64,000 nucleotides of DNA from Escherichia sp. MOD1-EC7003 (GTDB lineage: Bacteria; Pseudomonadota; Gammaproteobacteria; Enterobacterales; Enterobacteriaceae), in NCBI RefSeq assembly GCF_002965065.1, contig NZ_PTRE01000013.1, forward strand, positions 1-64,000. Reading direction: 5' to 3'. The translations under genes were made by a program, and so were the position numbers. Below the pieces are notes generated by a model, which ran no database searches, was not told the origin of the DNA, and saw only the letters and a program-made list of their open reading frames with translations. Below are positions 6,531 to 16,898 of this stretch, in pieces. Each line of letters starts with the position of its first letter. Within the stretch, counting starts at the first letter, position 1.

Positions 6531-8513
6531 ATGTCACGTCCGCAATTTACCTCGTTGCGTTTGAGTTTGTTGGCTTTGGCTGTTTCTGCCACCTTGCCAA
6601 CGTTTGCTTTTGCTACTGAAACCATGACCGTTACGGCAACAGGGAATGCCCGTAGTTCCTTCGAAGCGCCTATGATGGTCAGCGTCATCGACACTTCTGC
6701 TCCTGAAAATCAAACGGCGACTTCAGCCACCGATCTGCTGCGTCATGTACCTGGAATTACTCTTGATGGTACCGGACGAACTAACGGTCAGGATGTAAAT
6801 ATGCGTGGCTATGATCATCGCGGCGTGCTGGTTCTTGTCGATGGTGTTCGCCAGGGAACGGATACCGGACACTTGAATGGTACTTTTCTCGATCCGGCGC
6901 TGATCAAGCGTGTTGAGATTGTTCGCGGACCTTCTGCATTACTGTATGGCAGTGGTGCACTGGGGGGAGTGATCTCCTACGATACGGTCGATGCAAAAGA
7001 TTTATTGCAGGAAGGACATAGCAGTGGTTTTCGTGTCTTTGGCACTGGCGGCACGGGGGACCATAGCCTGGGATTAGGCGCCAGTGCGTTTGGGCGAACT
7101 GAAAGTCTGGATGGTATTGTGGCCTGGTCCAGTCGCGATCGGGGTGATTTACGCCAGAGCAATGGTGAAACCGCGCCGAATGACGAGTCCATTAATAACA
7201 TGCTGGCGAAAGGGAGCTGGCAAATTGATTCAGCCCAGTCTCTGAGCGGTTTAGTGCGTTACTACAACAACGACGCGCGTGAACCAAAAAATCCGCAGAC
7301 CGTTGATGCTTCTGATAGCAGCAACCCGATGGTTGATCGTTCAACAATTCAACGCGATGCGCAGCTTTCTTATAAACTTTCCCCGCAGGGTAACGACTGG
7401 CTACATGCTGATGCAAAAATTTACTGGTCGGAAATCCGTATTAATGCGCAGAACACGGGGAGTTCCGGCGAGTATCGTGAACAGACAACAAAAGGTGCCA
7501 AACTGGAGAACCGCTCCACTCTGTTTGCCGACAGTTTCGCTTCTCACTTACTGACGTATGGCGGTGAGTATTATCGTCAGGAACAGCATCCGGGCGGTGC
7601 GACGACAGGATTCCCGCAAGCAAAAATCGATTTTAGCTCTGGCTGGCTACAGGATGAGATCACCTTACGCGATCTGCCCATTACTCTGCTCGGAGGAACC
7701 CGCTATGACAGCTATCACGGTAGTAGTGACGGTTACAAAGATGTTGATGCCGACAAATGGTCATCTCGTGCGGGGATGACTATTAACCCGACCAACTGGC
7801 TGATGTTATTTGGCTCGTATGCCCAGGCATTCCGCGCCCCGACGATGGGCGAAATGTATAACGATTCTAAGCACTTCTCGATTGGTCGCTTCTATACCAA
7901 CTATTGGGTGCCAAACCCGAACTTACGTCCGGAAACCAACGAAACTCAGGAGTACGGTTTTGGGCTGCGTTTTGATGACCTGATGTTGTCCAATGATTCC
8001 CTGGAATTTAAAGCCAGCTACTTTGATACCAAAGCGAAAGATTACATCTCCACAACCGTCGATTTTGCGGCGGCGACAACTATGTCGTACAACGTCCCGA
8101 ACGCCAAAATCTGGGGCTGGGATGTGATGACGAAATATACCACTGATCTGTTTAGCCTTGATGTGGCCTATAACCGTACCCGCGGCAAAGACACCGATAC
8201 CGGGGAATATATTTCCAGTATTAACCCGGATATCGTTACCAGCACCCTGAATATTCCGATCGCTCACAGCGGCTTCTCTGTTGGGTGGGTCGGTACGTTT
8301 GCCGATCGCTCAACACATATCAGCAGCAGTTACAGCAAACAAGCGGGCTATGGCGTGAATGATTTCTACGTCAGTTATCAAGGACAACAGGCGCTCAAAG
8401 GTATGACTACTACTTTGGTGTTGGGTAACGCTTTCGACAAAGAGTACTGGTCGCCGCAAGGCATCCCACAGGACGGTCGTAACGGAAAAATTTTCGTGAG
8501 TTATCAATGGTAA
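6531..8513 (+). CDS. chuA: ChuA, TonB-dependent outer-membrane haem receptor
   Basis: 660 residues with a signal peptide of about 28 residues ending AFA. A TonB box-like segment (ETMTVTATG) and plug domain follow (residues about 45-160), then a 22-strand barrel. The haem-receptor motif FRAPTMGEMY with downstream NPNLRPE is intact, and the C-terminus ends in the aromatic outer-membrane signature (VSYQW). It takes haem from haemoglobin and moves it to the periplasm using TonB energy. It is expected to be repressed by Fur and heat-gated by the thermometer. Upstream, chuTWXYUV is missing, so onward transport of haem is in doubt. Confidence 0.97.
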   Translation: MSRPQFTSLRLSLLALAVSATLPTFAFATETMTVTATGNARSSFEAPMMVSVIDTSAPENQTATSATDLLRHVPGITLDGTGRTNGQDVNMRGYDHRGVLVLVDGVRQGTDTGHLNGTFLDPALIKRVEIVRGPSALLYGSGALGGVISYDTVDAKDLLQEGHSSGFRVFGTGGTGDHSLGLGASAFGRTESLDGIVAWSSRDRGDLRQSNGETAPNDESINNMLAKGSWQIDSAQSLSGLVRYYNNDAREPKNPQTVDASDSSNPMVDRSTIQRDAQLSYKLSPQGNDWLHADAKIYWSEIRINAQNTGSSGEYREQTTKGAKLENRSTLFADSFASHLLTYGGEYYRQEQHPGGATTGFPQAKIDFSSGWLQDEITLRDLPITLLGGTRYDSYHGSSDGYKDVDADKWSSRAGMTINPTNWLMLFGSYAQAFRAPTMGEMYNDSKHFSIGRFYTNYWVPNPNLRPETNETQEYGFGLRFDDLMLSNDSLEFKASYFDTKAKDYISTTVDFAAATTMSYNVPNAKIWGWDVMTKYTTDLFSLDVAYNRTRGKDTDTGEYISSINPDIVTSTLNIPIAHSGFSVGWVGTFADRSTHISSSYSKQAGYGVNDFYVSYQGQQALKGMTTTLVLGNAFDKEYWSPQGIPQDGRNGKIFVSYQW

Positions 8514-8561
8514 TCATCAGCCCTGATATTTCGGGGCATTTATCTGGAAGGAAGAGAGACA

Positions 8562-9590
8562 ATGAACGACTACACACGCTGGCTTGAGTTAAAAGAACAA
8601 AATCCCGAAAAGTACGCGCGTGACATCGCAGGTTTAATGAATATCAGCGAAGCAGAACTGGCATTTGCGCGCGTCACGCACGATGCGTGGAGGATGCGCG
8701 GCGATATCCGTGAAATTCTGGCGGCGCTTGAACGCGTTGGCGAGACCAAATGTATTTGTCGTAATGAATATGCAGTCCATGAACAAGTTGGTGTGTTCAC
8801 TAACCAGCATTTGAACGGACATGCCGGATTGATCCTCAATCCGCGCGCGCTGGATTTGCGACTGTTTCTTAATGAGTGGGCCAGTGTTTTCCACATCAAA
8901 GAAAATACGGCTCGCGGCGAACGTCAGAGTATTCAGTTCTTTGATCATCAGGGCGATGCATTACTAAAAGTTTATGCCACCGACAATACCGATATGGCGG
9001 CATGGAGTGAGCTTCTGGCACGGTTTATCGCCGAGGAAAATACGCCGCTTGAGTTAAAAGCCGTTGATGCGCCAGTTGTTCAAACGCAAGCCGATGCCAG
9101 TGTGGTCGAGCAAGAGTGGCGGGCGATGACCGACGTTCATCAGTTTTTTACGTTGCTCAAGCGCCACAACCTGACTCGTCAGCAGGCGTTCAATCTGGTG
9201 GCAGACGATTTGGCCTGCAAAGTATCCAACAGTGCGTTGGCGCAAATTCTTGAATCTGCACAGCAGGATGGCAATGAAATCATGGTGTTTGTCGGTAACC
9301 GTGGCTGCGTACAGATTTTTACCGGTGTGGTAGAAAAAGTTGTGCCAATGAAAGGCTGGCTGAATATTTTCAATCTGGCATTTACCCTTCATTTGTTAGA
9401 AGAGAGCATTGCTGAAACCTGGGTTACCCGTAAACCTGCTAGTGACGGTTATGTGACCAGTCTGGAATTGTTTGCCCATGATGGTACGCAGATAGCGCAA
9501 CTTTATGGTCAACGTACAGAAGGCGAACAGGAGCAAGCGCAATGGCGTAAGCAGATTACTTCGCTGATACCGGAAGGCGTTGCTGCATAA
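8562..9590 (+). CDS. chuS: ChuS, cytoplasmic haem-binding and haem-degrading protein
   Basis: 342 residues of the HemS/ChuX family: two structurally repeated halves (about 1-165 and 180-342), no signal peptide. ChuS binds haem in the cytoplasm and can open the ring to release iron. It lies 48 bp after chuA with a good ribosome binding site (GGAAGGAAGAGAG) and is likely co-transcribed. With no ChuTUV permease nearby, its haem supply would need another inner-membrane route such as the Dpp system. The sequence looks intact. Confidence 0.96.
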   Translation: MNDYTRWLELKEQNPEKYARDIAGLMNISEAELAFARVTHDAWRMRGDIREILAALERVGETKCICRNEYAVHEQVGVFTNQHLNGHAGLILNPRALDLRLFLNEWASVFHIKENTARGERQSIQFFDHQGDALLKVYATDNTDMAAWSELLARFIAEENTPLELKAVDAPVVQTQADASVVEQEWRAMTDVHQFFTLLKRHNLTRQQAFNLVADDLACKVSNSALAQILESAQQDGNEIMVFVGNRGCVQIFTGVVEKVVPMKGWLNIFNLAFTLHLLEESIAETWVTRKPASDGYVTSLELFAHDGTQIAQLYGQRTEGEQEQAQWRKQITSLIPEGVAA

Positions 9591-9646
9591 CGTATAATTA
9601 ACGGGAGGTCTGGCTGTCGCCGGGCCTCTTTATATTGATCAATCGT

Positions 9647-10177
9647 TCACACCAGATAGTCAATATGCTGATGGCGTACCAGTTCGTTGATCCGCTTAAG
9701 ATTGAGGATCATCATGATATTGTGTTTATGGCAGTAGAATGTTTTTAGCGATATTTTCAGTTTCTCCAGAATATCTTCCGTTGTCATTTGATTCGCAATG
9801 CAGCTCAGAACCTGATGTTGCTTGCGCGAAAGTGACACATTCGCTTCAGGCACAGAGCAGTAGCTGCCATTGATGAGTGCGACAAAGTCGATGATGGTGA
9901 TAGTCCGCGGAACAAAGATCACCGATACTTTCTCCAGGCAGCGTTTAATATTAAAGGGGGAGAAAATAATCACATGGACCGGTTTTAATCGTTCAATTTG
10001 AGTGAGCAGATTAGTATGAAATATATTATTCATTAATGTATCAATAATGACGAAGGCATTATGATGCAACATTACGTCGATCTCTTCTTCGTTCTGTATA
10101 TGAACGACATTACCTTTACTCAGAATGTTTTTCATCGCGGTGAAGAACATCGTATCCCTGGTAATTATAAGAAACAT
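9647..10177 (-). CDS. dctR: DctR (YhiF), LuxR-type regulator
   Basis: 176 residues, starting MFLIITRDTM and ending HQHIDYLV as in K-12. The C-terminal region (about residues 110-170) is a LuxR-type helix-turn-helix, with GadE-like organisation. It helps protect against organic-acid end products at low pH and has been implicated in dicarboxylate transport. It is co-oriented with slp, 155 bp downstream of it. The chuAS insertion lies between dctR and yhiD, which are adjacent in K-12. Confidence 0.93.
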   Translation of the reverse strand: MFLIITRDTMFFTAMKNILSKGNVVHIQNEEEIDVMLHHNAFVIIDTLMNNIFHTNLLTQIERLKPVHVIIFSPFNIKRCLEKVSVIFVPRTITIIDFVALINGSYCSVPEANVSLSRKQHQVLSCIANQMTTEDILEKLKISLKTFYCHKHNIMMILNLKRINELVRHQHIDYLV

Positions 10178-10332
10178 AACCGACTCCTGGTGCAGACATA
10201 AACTTTATAATCAGTTTGCCAAAGGTAATTAACAGGACAGGGCTTGTAATAATATTAATTAACTTGCTGTGTATTAATTGAATGTCATACATGATGCAGA
10301 TGCTGAGAAAGCATCTGCATCTTTCGGTGGCA

Positions 10333-10899
10333 TTATTTGACTAACTCAGGTGTTACCTGACTCACCGCATTGGTGTAGTAAGGCGCGCCCCAGCCAGGTT
10401 CAGGCCAGAATGCACCATAGCCGTAATCCCACAGGTTATAGGTGGTATTAACCACTTCTTTCAAATGCCACACCTGGATGCCCTGCATATTCACTTCCAG
10501 GAAGTTATACGGGACTTTATTGATAAAGCCGGGTTGCTCACCCTGAATGGTGCCGAGGATGGTGACAAAGTGATTACGATAGTTCACTGGATCAAGGAAG
10601 CCGCTTTGTCTGGCGAGCAGTCGGCCCTGATAGTTGGCTTCAATATCAGGTTTCGCGTAGCTATCCAACGGTAATACAGCGATTTCTAACAACGTATCTG
10701 TTTTGCCATTGATAACGTTGATAACCTTCCCGCCAAAGCGCGCTTGTTGACCAACATATAACCCTGGCTGGTTATGAACAGCAACAAAACTTTTTTGAAT
10801 ATCAGGTTGGTTATTGCCTTTGATATTTTGTGGGATTGAACTACATGCAGCAAGTAAAAATGAAAGGCTGAGGATGAGAGCACCTTTTGTCATGTTCAT
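10333..10899 (-). CDS. slp: Slp, outer-membrane lipoprotein induced in stationary phase
   Basis: 188-residue lipoprotein precursor with lipobox Leu-Ala-Ala-Cys (acylated Cys19). An ORF extends 11 codons upstream, but MNMTKGALILSL is the known start. Slp forms part of the acid-fitness island and is produced under carbon starvation and acid stress; with DctR it protects against metabolic acids. The mature part is rich in Trp and Tyr near its C-terminus. Transcribed with dctR. Confidence 0.95.
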   Translation of the reverse strand: MNMTKGALILSLSFLLAACSSIPQNIKGNNQPDIQKSFVAVHNQPGLYVGQQARFGGKVINVINGKTDTLLEIAVLPLDSYAKPDIEANYQGRLLARQSGFLDPVNYRNHFVTILGTIQGEQPGFINKVPYNFLEVNMQGIQVWHLKEVVNTTYNLWDYGYGAFWPEPGWGAPYYTNAVSQVTPELVK

Positions 10900-11332
10900 G
10901 TTACTATCCTTATCAACAAATATTAAAACCATAATAGATATTTCTTTATAATTTTCATCTGATTCTGAGGCGATATGCCTGATAGTAACGTAAACCTGTC
11001 TGATGTTTATATCCCTTCTGTTCAGTGCAATTTAGTTAATTGGGGGGCGTGACATGAGTATGTATCTTCCCCATAAGATTAGTGCTTTGTTTTAAAAGTA
11101 CATAAAATATATTTTTATTCAATGGTTATTAAGCGATAATGTTCAACCTTAAGATATTATCTTCAGGTAATGTTTTGACAAGCGCATTCTTCTGCCAATT
11201 GGTAGACCCCATAGGTTATATTTTTTCATCAGGCCGAGTTCTCTTTAAATAAAGGAGGGCGCTTTTCGGATTGAAGTGTCTCATAACATTTTTTTGAACT
11301 CTTATTCTCACTCCATCGCATGGAGAAAACGG
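10900..11332. other. slp upstream region, site where arsRBC and yhiS are absent
   Basis: AT-rich sequence upstream of slp with no credible gene. In K-12 the interval between slp and gor holds yhiS and arsRBC; here slp and gor are separated by about 570 bp containing only the dinQ relic. The slp promoter must lie near 10900-11100. Confidence 0.6.
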
Positions 11333-11416
11333 GGGATTGTTAAAGCAATCATCATTCCTGGAGTGTTAATTGTGCTGCTGAAACTGATCCGCTTTCTGCT
11401 TCAGCTTCTAAACTGA
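11333..11416 (+). pseudogene. dinQ: dinQ-like toxic membrane peptide, start codon replaced
   Basis: Frame reads (G)IVKAIIIPGVLIVLLKLIRF and then LLQLLN-stop, which aligns without gaps to the 27-residue E. coli DinQ peptide as I recall it, with identical C-terminus LIRFLLQLLN. Where DinQ has ATG this copy has GGG (11333-11335). Possible replacements are ATT at 11336 or an internal GTG at 11360, neither with a clear ribosome site. No LexA box was seen upstream. It lies just beyond gor, as dinQ does in K-12. Confidence 0.6.
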
Positions 11417-11431
11417 TAGCGGAAACGTAAT

Positions 11432-11465
11432 TAAGGGCAAAGAGCACACCACTCTTTGCCCTTTA
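11432..11465. terminator. Bidirectional terminator between dinQ and gor
   Basis: TAAGGGCAAAGAG and CTCTTTGCCCTTTA form a near-perfect hairpin around an 8-base loop, immediately after the gor stop on the minus strand and after dinQ on the plus strand. Confidence 0.85.
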
Positions 11466-11469
11466 ACAT

Positions 11470-12822
11470 TTAACGCATGGTAACGAACTCTTCTGCCGCC
11501 GTCGGGTGAATGGCGACGGTATTGTCGAAGTCTTTTTTGGTTGCGCCCATCTTCAGCGCCACCGCGAAGCCCTGCAACATTTCGTCCATACCAAAACCAA
11601 TACCGTGAATACCGACAATCTTTTCTTCCGGTCCCACACACACCAGCTTCATGCGGCACGGCTGGCGGTGAGTGGTGACAGCGGTATACATGGCGGTGAA
11701 AGAGGATTTATACACTTTCACCTGATCGTCGCCGAACTGCTCGCGCGCCTGCGGTTCCGTTAAACCAACAGTACCAATCGGTGGATGGCTGAAGACCACG
11801 GTGGGAATGTTGCTGTAATCAAGATGCTCATCCGGCTTGTTATTAAACAGGCGTTCAGAGAGACGGCGACCCGCGGCAACTGCCACCGGCGTCAGTTCCA
11901 CTGCACCCGTGTTATCGCCTACCGCGTAGATACCTTCAACGTTGGTATTTTGATATTTATCGACGACGATATAGCCTTTTTCGTTGGTTTTAACGCCAGC
12001 GGCTTCGAGGTTGATGTTGTCATTGGCAGGCTCGCGACCAATCGCCCAAATCAGGCAATCCACCGTTTCACGGCGACCATCTTCCAGTTCCAGCGTCAGG
12101 CTACCATCGGCATTTTTCACTACCGCTTTCGGGATGGCGTTGGTGTGCAACTGCGGGCCTTCGGCATTCATCACTTCAACCAGCGTTTCAGAGATCATCG
12201 GGTCGAAGCTGCGCAGCGGCGCATGTTTACGCACAAACAGGTGGGTTTTCGCGCCGAGACCGTTAATCACGCCCGCCAGTTCTACGGCGATGTAACCCGC
12301 GCCAACAACCGCTACGCGTTCTGGCAGAGCAGGCAGGGCAAAGAAACCATCGGAATCAATGCCGTATTCCACGCCCGGAATATCCGGGTGGCTCGGACGA
12401 CCGCCGGTGGCGATCAGAATATGATTGGCCGTGATGGTTTCGCCGTTTACCTCCAGCGTTTTGGCATCAACGAAGCGGGCAAAGCCCTTGATCACATCAA
12501 CGTTATTTTTACCGAGCACGTTTTCATAGGAGGTATGAATACGGTCGATATAGGCGGTACGGCTGGCGATCAACGTTTCCCAGTTGAACTTATTGATGGT
12601 GGTATCGAAACCATAATCCGGGCCGTACATGTGGATCGCTTCACGGATCTGCGCCGCGTGCCACATTACTTTTTTCGGTACGCAACCAACGTTCACGCAG
12701 GTGCCGCCCAGCTCTTTGGCTTCAATCAGCGCGCATTTCTGGCCGTACATAGCCGCGCGGTTGATAGAGGCGATACCGCCGCTGCCGCCGCCGATGGCGA
12801 TGTAATCATAGTGTTTAGTCAT
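11470..12822 (-). CDS. gor: Glutathione reductase
   Basis: 450 residues, full length. FAD-binding Gly motif (IGGGSGG, residues 10-16), redox-active disulfide Cys42-x4-Cys47 in [18 protein letters not shown]-binding segment [10 protein letters not shown], and the C-terminal active-site His-Pro-Thr ([10 protein letters not shown]) are all present. It reduces oxidised glutathione with NADPH in the cytoplasm. A homodimer forms the active sites with each subunit's His reaching the partner. In K-12 the gene belongs to the OxyR regulon. It is followed by the shared terminator. Confidence 0.98.
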   Translation of the reverse strand: MTKHYDYIAIGGGSGGIASINRAAMYGQKCALIEAKELGGTCVNVGCVPKKVMWHAAQIREAIHMYGPDYGFDTTINKFNWETLIASRTAYIDRIHTSYENVLGKNNVDVIKGFARFVDAKTLEVNGETITANHILIATGGRPSHPDIPGVEYGIDSDGFFALPALPERVAVVGAGYIAVELAGVINGLGAKTHLFVRKHAPLRSFDPMISETLVEVMNAEGPQLHTNAIPKAVVKNADGSLTLELEDGRRETVDCLIWAIGREPANDNINLEAAGVKTNEKGYIVVDKYQNTNVEGIYAVGDNTGAVELTPVAVAAGRRLSERLFNNKPDEHLDYSNIPTVVFSHPPIGTVGLTEPQAREQFGDDQVKVYKSSFTAMYTAVTTHRQPCRMKLVCVGPEEKIVGIHGIGFGMDEMLQGFAVALKMGATKKDFDNTVAIHPTAAEEFVTMR

Positions 12823-12893
12823 GACATATTGTCCTTATCGTTGATTACCGCGATTGTAGCGCGAGACGTAATAGGTGCCAGCAATGGCTGTAA

Positions 12894-13736
12894 TTATTCC
12901 GGCACGATCCAGCTTACGGTGGCGTGCCCGGTGCCTGCCGGAACCAGTTTGCTGTGCAACCACGGCAGCACGTTATTCATCTGCTGCTCCAGTTTCCACG
13001 GCGGGTTAATCACAATCATGCCGGAAGCGGTCATGCCGCGGCGATCGCTGTCTGGCAGTACCGCCAGTTCAATTTGCATAATCTTGCGAATGCCAGTCGC
13101 TTCCAGGTCGTGGATCATGCGTTTGATTTGTTGGCGTAGCACGACTGGATACCACAGCGCGTAGACGCCCGTGGCAAAACGTTTATATCCCTCGTTAATG
13201 CCGCTGACCACCGCCTGATAGTCGGTTTTCATTTCATACGGCGGGTCGATAAGGATTAAACCACGGCGAGAAACCGGCGGCAGCCTGGCCTTCAGCTGCT
13301 GGAAACCGTCAGCTTTTTCGACGCGCGCACGGCTGTCTTTCTGAAATTCAGAACGCAGCAACGGGTAATCGCTCGGGTGCAGCTCGGTCATTTGCAGACT
13401 GTCCTGCTCGCGCAGTAGCTGGCGAGCAATCAACGGTGATCCGGGGTAGTAACGCAACTGACCGCTACGATTGAAGTGTTTTACCACATTGATGTACGGC
13501 TCCAGTTCTGCGGGCAAATCGTCCTGCTGCCAGATACGGGCGATACCTTCGAGATATTCGCCGGTACGCTCGGCATGTTCGCTGCCTAACTGATAACGCC
13601 CGGCCCCTGCGTGGGTATCGAGATAGAGAAACGGTTTATCTTTCTCTTTCAGCGACTCGATGATCAGGCTCTGAACGGTATGTTTAAGGACGTCGGCGTG
13701 GTTGCCAGCGTGAAAGCTGTGGCGATAACTGAGCAT
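12894..13736 (-). CDS. rlmJ: 23S rRNA (adenine2030-N6)-methyltransferase RlmJ
   Basis: 280 residues from MLSYRHSFHAGNHADVLKH; a longer frame to 13787 exists, but this start matches the family. The Rossmann-fold methyltransferase carries the N6-adenine catalytic motif Asp-Pro-Pro-Tyr (LILIDPPYEMKT). It methylates A2030 in 23S rRNA. The N-terminal helical insert around residues 50-100 is typical of RlmJ. It lies 71 bp upstream of gor on the same strand and is divergent from prlC. Confidence 0.96.
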   Translation of the reverse strand: MLSYRHSFHAGNHADVLKHTVQSLIIESLKEKDKPFLYLDTHAGAGRYQLGSEHAERTGEYLEGIARIWQQDDLPAELEPYINVVKHFNRSGQLRYYPGSPLIARQLLREQDSLQMTELHPSDYPLLRSEFQKDSRARVEKADGFQQLKARLPPVSRRGLILIDPPYEMKTDYQAVVSGINEGYKRFATGVYALWYPVVLRQQIKRMIHDLEATGIRKIMQIELAVLPDSDRRGMTASGMIVINPPWKLEQQMNNVLPWLHSKLVPAGTGHATVSWIVPE

Positions 13737-13938
13737 GGGTAAAGGTGTTCCGGTAAGTAAAAATCGGCCCGTATTTGGGGCGCACAAAAGCGTATCAGGA
13801 CAGTATACCGAAAAGAGGCCGCCGCCGCGAAAGCGTAACGTTTCTCATTGAAATTCACTACACTTAACCCCATGCTACAAACATTATGTAAAGCGCCTGT
13901 TGAGCGCTTCCTTAACCTCTTTAACCAGGACTGCGCTA

Positions 13939-15981
13939 ATGACGAATCCGTTACTGACTCCCTTTGAATTGCCTCCGTTTTCTAAAATTCTCCCGGAACA
14001 TGTGGTTCCTGCCGTGACTAAGGCGCTGAACGACTGCCGCGAAAATGTGGAGCGCGTAGTAGCGCAAGGGGCACCGTACACCTGGGAAAATCTCTGCCAG
14101 CCGCTGGCAGAAGTGGACGATGTGCTGGGGCGTATCTTCTCCCCGGTCAGCCACCTGAACTCGGTGAAAAATAGCCCGGAACTGCGTGAAGCGTACGAAC
14201 AAACCCTGCCTCTGCTGTCGGAATACAGCACCTGGGTAGGGCAACATGAAGGGCTGTATAAAGCGTATCGCGACCTGCGCGATGGCGATCATTATGCCAC
14301 GCTGAACACGGCGCAGAAAAAAGCGGTTGATAACGCACTGCGCGACTTCGAACTCTCTGGCATCGGTCTGCCGAAAGAGAAACAGCAGCGTTACGGCGAA
14401 ATTGCTACCCGTCTTTCTGAACTGGGCAACCAGTACAGCAACAACGTTCTCGATGCGACGATGGGCTGGACCAAACTCGTTACCGACGAAGCGGAACTGG
14501 CGGGGATGCCAGAAAGCGCGCTGGCTGCGGCAAAAGCCCAGGCTGAAGCGAAAGAGCTGGAAGGTTATTTGCTGACGCTGGATATCCCAAGCTACCTGCC
14601 GGTAATGACCTACTGCGACAACCAGGCTCTGCGTGAAGAGATGTATCGCGCTTATAGCACGCGCGCCTCCGATCAAGGCCCGAACGCCGGTAAGTGGGAC
14701 AACAGCAAGGTGATGGAAGAGATCCTCGCTCTGCGTCACGAACTGGCGCAACTGCTGGGCTTTGAAAACTACGCCTTTAAATCCCTTGCCACTAAAATGG
14801 CAGAAAACCCGCAGCAGGTGCTTGATTTCTTAACCGATCTGGCTAAACGTGCGCGTCCGCAGGGCGAAAAAGAGCTGGCGCAACTGCGTGCCTTCGCCAA
14901 AGCCGAATTTGGCGTCGATGAGTTGCAGCCGTGGGATATCGCGTATTACAGCGAAAAACAGAAACAGCATCTTTATAGCATCAGCGACGAACAGCTGCGC
15001 CCGTACTTCCCGGAAAACAAAGCCGTTAACGGCCTGTTTGAAGTGGTGAAACGTATTTACGGCATCACCGCCAAAGAGCGTAACGATGTTGATGTCTGGC
15101 ATCCGGATGTCCGTTTCTTCGAACTGTATGACGAAAACAGCGAACTGCGCGGCAGCTTCTACCTTGACCTGTACGCCCGTGAAAACAAACGCGGCGGGGC
15201 GTGGATGGATGACTGCGTAGGCCAGATGCGCAAAGCTGACGGCGCTTTGCAAAAACCGGTCGCGTACCTGACCTGTAACTTCAACCGTCCGGTAAATGGT
15301 AAACCGGCGCTGTTCACTCACGACGAAGTGATCACCCTGTTCCACGAGTTCGGTCATGGTCTGCACCATATGCTGACCCGCATTGAAACTGCCGGTGTGT
15401 CTGGTATCAGCGGGGTGCCGTGGGATGCGGTCGAACTGCCGAGTCAGTTTATGGAAAACTGGTGCTGGGAGCCGGAAGCGCTGGCGTTTATTTCCGGTCA
15501 CTATGAAACCGGCGAACCGCTGCCGAAAGCGTTGCTGGATAAAATGCTGGCGGCGAAGAACTACCAGGCGGCGCTGTTTATTCTGCGTCAGCTGGAGTTC
15601 GGTCTGTTCGATTTCCGCCTCCATGCAGAGTTTCGCCCGGATCAGGGGGCGAAAATCCTCGAAACTCTGGCAGAAATCAAGAAACTGGTTGCCGTGGTAC
15701 CGTCTCCGTCCTGGGGCCGCTTCCCGCATGCCTTCAGCCATATTTTCGCCGGTGGTTATGCAGCAGGTTACTACAGCTACCTGTGGGCCGATGTGTTGGC
15801 GGCAGATGCCTTCTCGCGTTTTGAGGAAGAGGGCATTTTCAACCGAGAAACCGGACAGTCGTTCCTCGACAACATTCTGAGCCGTGGTGGTTCAGAAGAG
15901 CCGATGGATCTGTTCAAACGCTTCCGTGGTCGTGAGCTGCAACTGGATGCGATGCTGGAGCATTACGGCATTAAGGGCTGA
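13939..15981 (+). CDS. prlC: Oligopeptidase A
   Basis: 680-residue M3-family zinc metallopeptidase. The catalytic HEFGH (His469-Glu470...His473) is followed by further conserved residues including the third zinc ligand Glu downstream. It starts [14 protein letters not shown] with CAGGA upstream; an upstream in-frame start (13900) is less likely. It degrades signal peptides and other short peptides in the cytoplasm. The transcript continues into rsmJ, 7 bp downstream. In K-12 this pair belongs to the heat-shock regulon. Confidence 0.97.
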   Translation: MTNPLLTPFELPPFSKILPEHVVPAVTKALNDCRENVERVVAQGAPYTWENLCQPLAEVDDVLGRIFSPVSHLNSVKNSPELREAYEQTLPLLSEYSTWVGQHEGLYKAYRDLRDGDHYATLNTAQKKAVDNALRDFELSGIGLPKEKQQRYGEIATRLSELGNQYSNNVLDATMGWTKLVTDEAELAGMPESALAAAKAQAEAKELEGYLLTLDIPSYLPVMTYCDNQALREEMYRAYSTRASDQGPNAGKWDNSKVMEEILALRHELAQLLGFENYAFKSLATKMAENPQQVLDFLTDLAKRARPQGEKELAQLRAFAKAEFGVDELQPWDIAYYSEKQKQHLYSISDEQLRPYFPENKAVNGLFEVVKRIYGITAKERNDVDVWHPDVRFFELYDENSELRGSFYLDLYARENKRGGAWMDDCVGQMRKADGALQKPVAYLTCNFNRPVNGKPALFTHDEVITLFHEFGHGLHHMLTRIETAGVSGISGVPWDAVELPSQFMENWCWEPEALAFISGHYETGEPLPKALLDKMLAAKNYQAALFILRQLEFGLFDFRLHAEFRPDQGAKILETLAEIKKLVAVVPSPSWGRFPHAFSHIFAGGYAAGYYSYLWADVLAADAFSRFEEEGIFNRETGQSFLDNILSRGGSEEPMDLFKRFRGRELQLDAMLEHYGIKG

Positions 15982-15988
15982 TCATTCA

Positions 15989-16741
15989 GTGAAAATCTGC
16001 TTAATTGATGAAACAGGCGCCGGAGACGGCGCCTTATCTGTTCTTGCTGCCCGTTGGGGGCTGGAGCACGATGAAGACAACCTGATGGCGCTGGTGTTAA
16101 CGTCGGCGCATCTGGAGCTGCGCAAGCGTGATGAGCCAAAACTTGGCGGCATCTTTGTTGATTTTGTTGGCGGGGCGATGGCGCACCGTCGCAAATTTGG
16201 CGGTGGTCGCGGTGAGGCGGTGGCGAAAGCGGTAGGCATTAAAGGCGATTATTTGCCGGATGTCGTCGATGCTACCGCAGGACTGGGGCGCGATGCCTTT
16301 GTGCTGGCCTCGGTCGGTTGCCGCGTGCGGATGCTGGAGCGAAATCCAGTGGTTGCTGCATTGCTCGACGATGGCCTGGTGCGTGGTTATGCGGATGCGG
16401 AAATCGGCGGCTGGCTGCAGGAGCGTTTGCAGTTAATTCATGCCTCCAGCCTGACGGCGCTGACCGATATTACCCCACGCCCGCAGGTGGTCTATCTCGA
16501 TCCGATGTTCCCGCATAAGCAGAAAAGTGCGCTAGTGAAAAAAGAGATGCGCGTGTTTCAGTCGCTGGTGGGGCCGGATCTCGACGCCGATGGGTTGCTG
16601 GAGCCTGCACGCTTGCTGGCGACCAAACGTGTGGTGGTAAAGCGCCCGGACTACGCGCCGCCGCTGGCGAATGTCGCCACGCCAAACGCGGTGGTCACCA
16701 AAGGGCATCGGTTTGATATTTATGCAGGTACGCCGGTGTAA
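15989..16741 (+). CDS. rsmJ: 16S rRNA (guanine1516-N2)-methyltransferase RsmJ
   Basis: 250 residues, beginning with GTG ([10 protein letters not shown]) 7 bp after the prlC stop, so translation is probably coupled. AdoMet-binding motif [11 protein letters not shown] and catalytic-loop motif Asp-Pro-Met-Phe-Pro (YLDPMFPHK) are intact. It methylates G1516 of 16S rRNA. The terminator hairpin CTGGGTAG/CTACCCAG follows at 16750. Confidence 0.96.
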   Translation: MKICLIDETGAGDGALSVLAARWGLEHDEDNLMALVLTSAHLELRKRDEPKLGGIFVDFVGGAMAHRRKFGGGRGEAVAKAVGIKGDYLPDVVDATAGLGRDAFVLASVGCRVRMLERNPVVAALLDDGLVRGYADAEIGGWLQERLQLIHASSLTALTDITPRPQVVYLDPMFPHKQKSALVKKEMRVFQSLVGPDLDADGLLEPARLLATKRVVVKRPDYAPPLANVATPNAVVTKGHRFDIYAGTPV

Positions 16742-16749
16742 AAGTGAAG

Positions 16750-16773
16750 CTGGGTAGTGTTATTGCTACCCAG
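16750..16773 (+). terminator. Terminator after rsmJ
   Basis: CTGGGTAG and CTACCCAG form an 8-bp stem 8 bp past the rsmJ stop. A partial REP-like piece (GCCGGATGCGGCG) follows at 16788-16800. Confidence 0.7.
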
Positions 16774-16898
16774 TTCGCTTTGTGCATGCCGGATGCGGCG
16801 AGAAATAAATTACAATTCATCTGAGCGGCCTGATAAGTCCTGTTCATCGGGCAATGTTATGGTTGATATCGGTTTCGCGCCGGAACCCCAGCGTAGTT

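Noticed and set aside
11785..13164. 459-codon plus-strand open frame over gor and rlmJ
   Set aside because: Lies antisense to two well-supported core genes with all motifs intact; codon pattern is a mirror of gor, and there is no ribosome site or known product.
14830..15741. 303-codon minus-strand frame inside prlC
   Set aside because: Shadow of the prlC reading frame; prlC has the HEFGH motif and full length.
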